From the NCBI GenBank assembly GCA_021823825.1, contig JAKANJ010000038.1:1-5467 (forward strand): a stretch of DNA of 5,467 nt, read 5' to 3'. The stretch is from a bacterium. GTDB lineage: Bacteria; Patescibacteriota; Minisyncoccia; Phycocordibacterales; UBA1550. The notes under the pieces are model-generated. The model made no database searches. It was not told the origin of the DNA and was given only the letters and a program-made list of their open reading frames with translations. Positions 5,385 through 5,467 of this stretch are shown here, one piece after another; the first letter of the stretch is position 1; each line of letters begins with the position of its first letter. The translations under genes and the position numbers were made by a program.

Positions 5385-5467
5385 TTACCAAATTTTAAAA
5401 AGTGCCTCCCCTCCGACCTGCGCTTTGCGCGCCTCATCACCCGTCATAATACCTTTTGGTGTAGAAA
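5385..5467 (-). CDS. rpsH: 30S ribosomal protein S8 (uS8), C-terminal end only
   Basis: The last 26 codons and the stop of rpsH lie at the right edge; the rest is outside the window. The translated tail is STPKGIMTGDEARKAQVGG followed by EALFKIW and TAA at 5387-5385. This matches the S8 C-terminal signature, in which the S-T-x-K-G-x-M-T turn and the VGGE segment form part of the 16S rRNA contact surface. The position directly before rplF is the standard spc operon order. S8 is the translational repressor of this operon in E. coli, but nothing visible here shows whether that holds in this organism. Confidence 0.95.
   Translation of the reverse strand, partial: STPKGIMTGDEARKAQVGGEALFKIW

Noticed and set aside
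5375..5440. 22-codon upstream extension of rplF
   Set aside because: It overlaps the rpsH coding end in another frame, and the L6 family begins at the MSRIGKK methionine at 5374.

Overview
This window is a block of housekeeping genes, all read from the minus strand. In transcription order (right to left) it runs rpsH (3' end only), rplF, rplR, rpsE, rplO, secY, adk, map, and then the 5' part of an uncharacterised gene that leaves the window at base 1. The first six genes are the distal part of the bacterial spc ribosomal-protein operon. I see no plus-strand gene, RNA gene, CRISPR array, insertion sequence or other mobile DNA.

The organism is most likely a member of the Candidate Phyla Radiation (Patescibacteria), probably a Parcubacteria-type lineage. 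rpmD (ribosomal protein L30) is missing between rpsE and rplO, where only 41 bases lie, and L30 loss is a known marker of that radiation. Ribosomal protein S5 carries a long Arg/Gly-rich N-terminal extension, L15 has a shortened Gly-rich loop, and adenylate kinase is a short, divergent form. None of the visible start codons has a recognisable Shine-Dalgarno sequence. This placement is inferred from gene content and protein character, not from a tree.

Layout: 5467-3312 holds the ribosomal genes, packed with gaps of 8-10 bases apart from the 41-base rpsE-rplO gap. secY (3303-2032) follows 8 bases after rplO. A perfect inverted repeat of 23-base arms starts 4 bases after the secY stop and looks like the operon terminator. 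adk (1953-1360) and map (1357-584) follow as a tight pair, with map using a TTG start two bases after the adk stop. A clear rho-independent terminator (566-524) closes map. The last gene starts at 498 and encodes a soluble-looking, partly coiled-coil N-terminus that I do not recognise.

Functionally the set joins ribosome assembly (S8, L6, L18, S5, L15), the membrane channel that receives nascent chains (SecY), nucleotide balance (Adk) and removal of the initiator methionine (Map). The points most worth a second look are the heptad-spaced RGG repeat in S5, the uniform lack of Shine-Dalgarno sites, the -10-like hexamers placed 6-7 bases before the starts of adk and the unknown gene (possible leaderless transcripts), the hairpin separating secY from adk-map, the altered AMP-site residues of Adk, and the unknown gene. 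I did not find evidence for a new multi-gene system; most of the window is ordinary.
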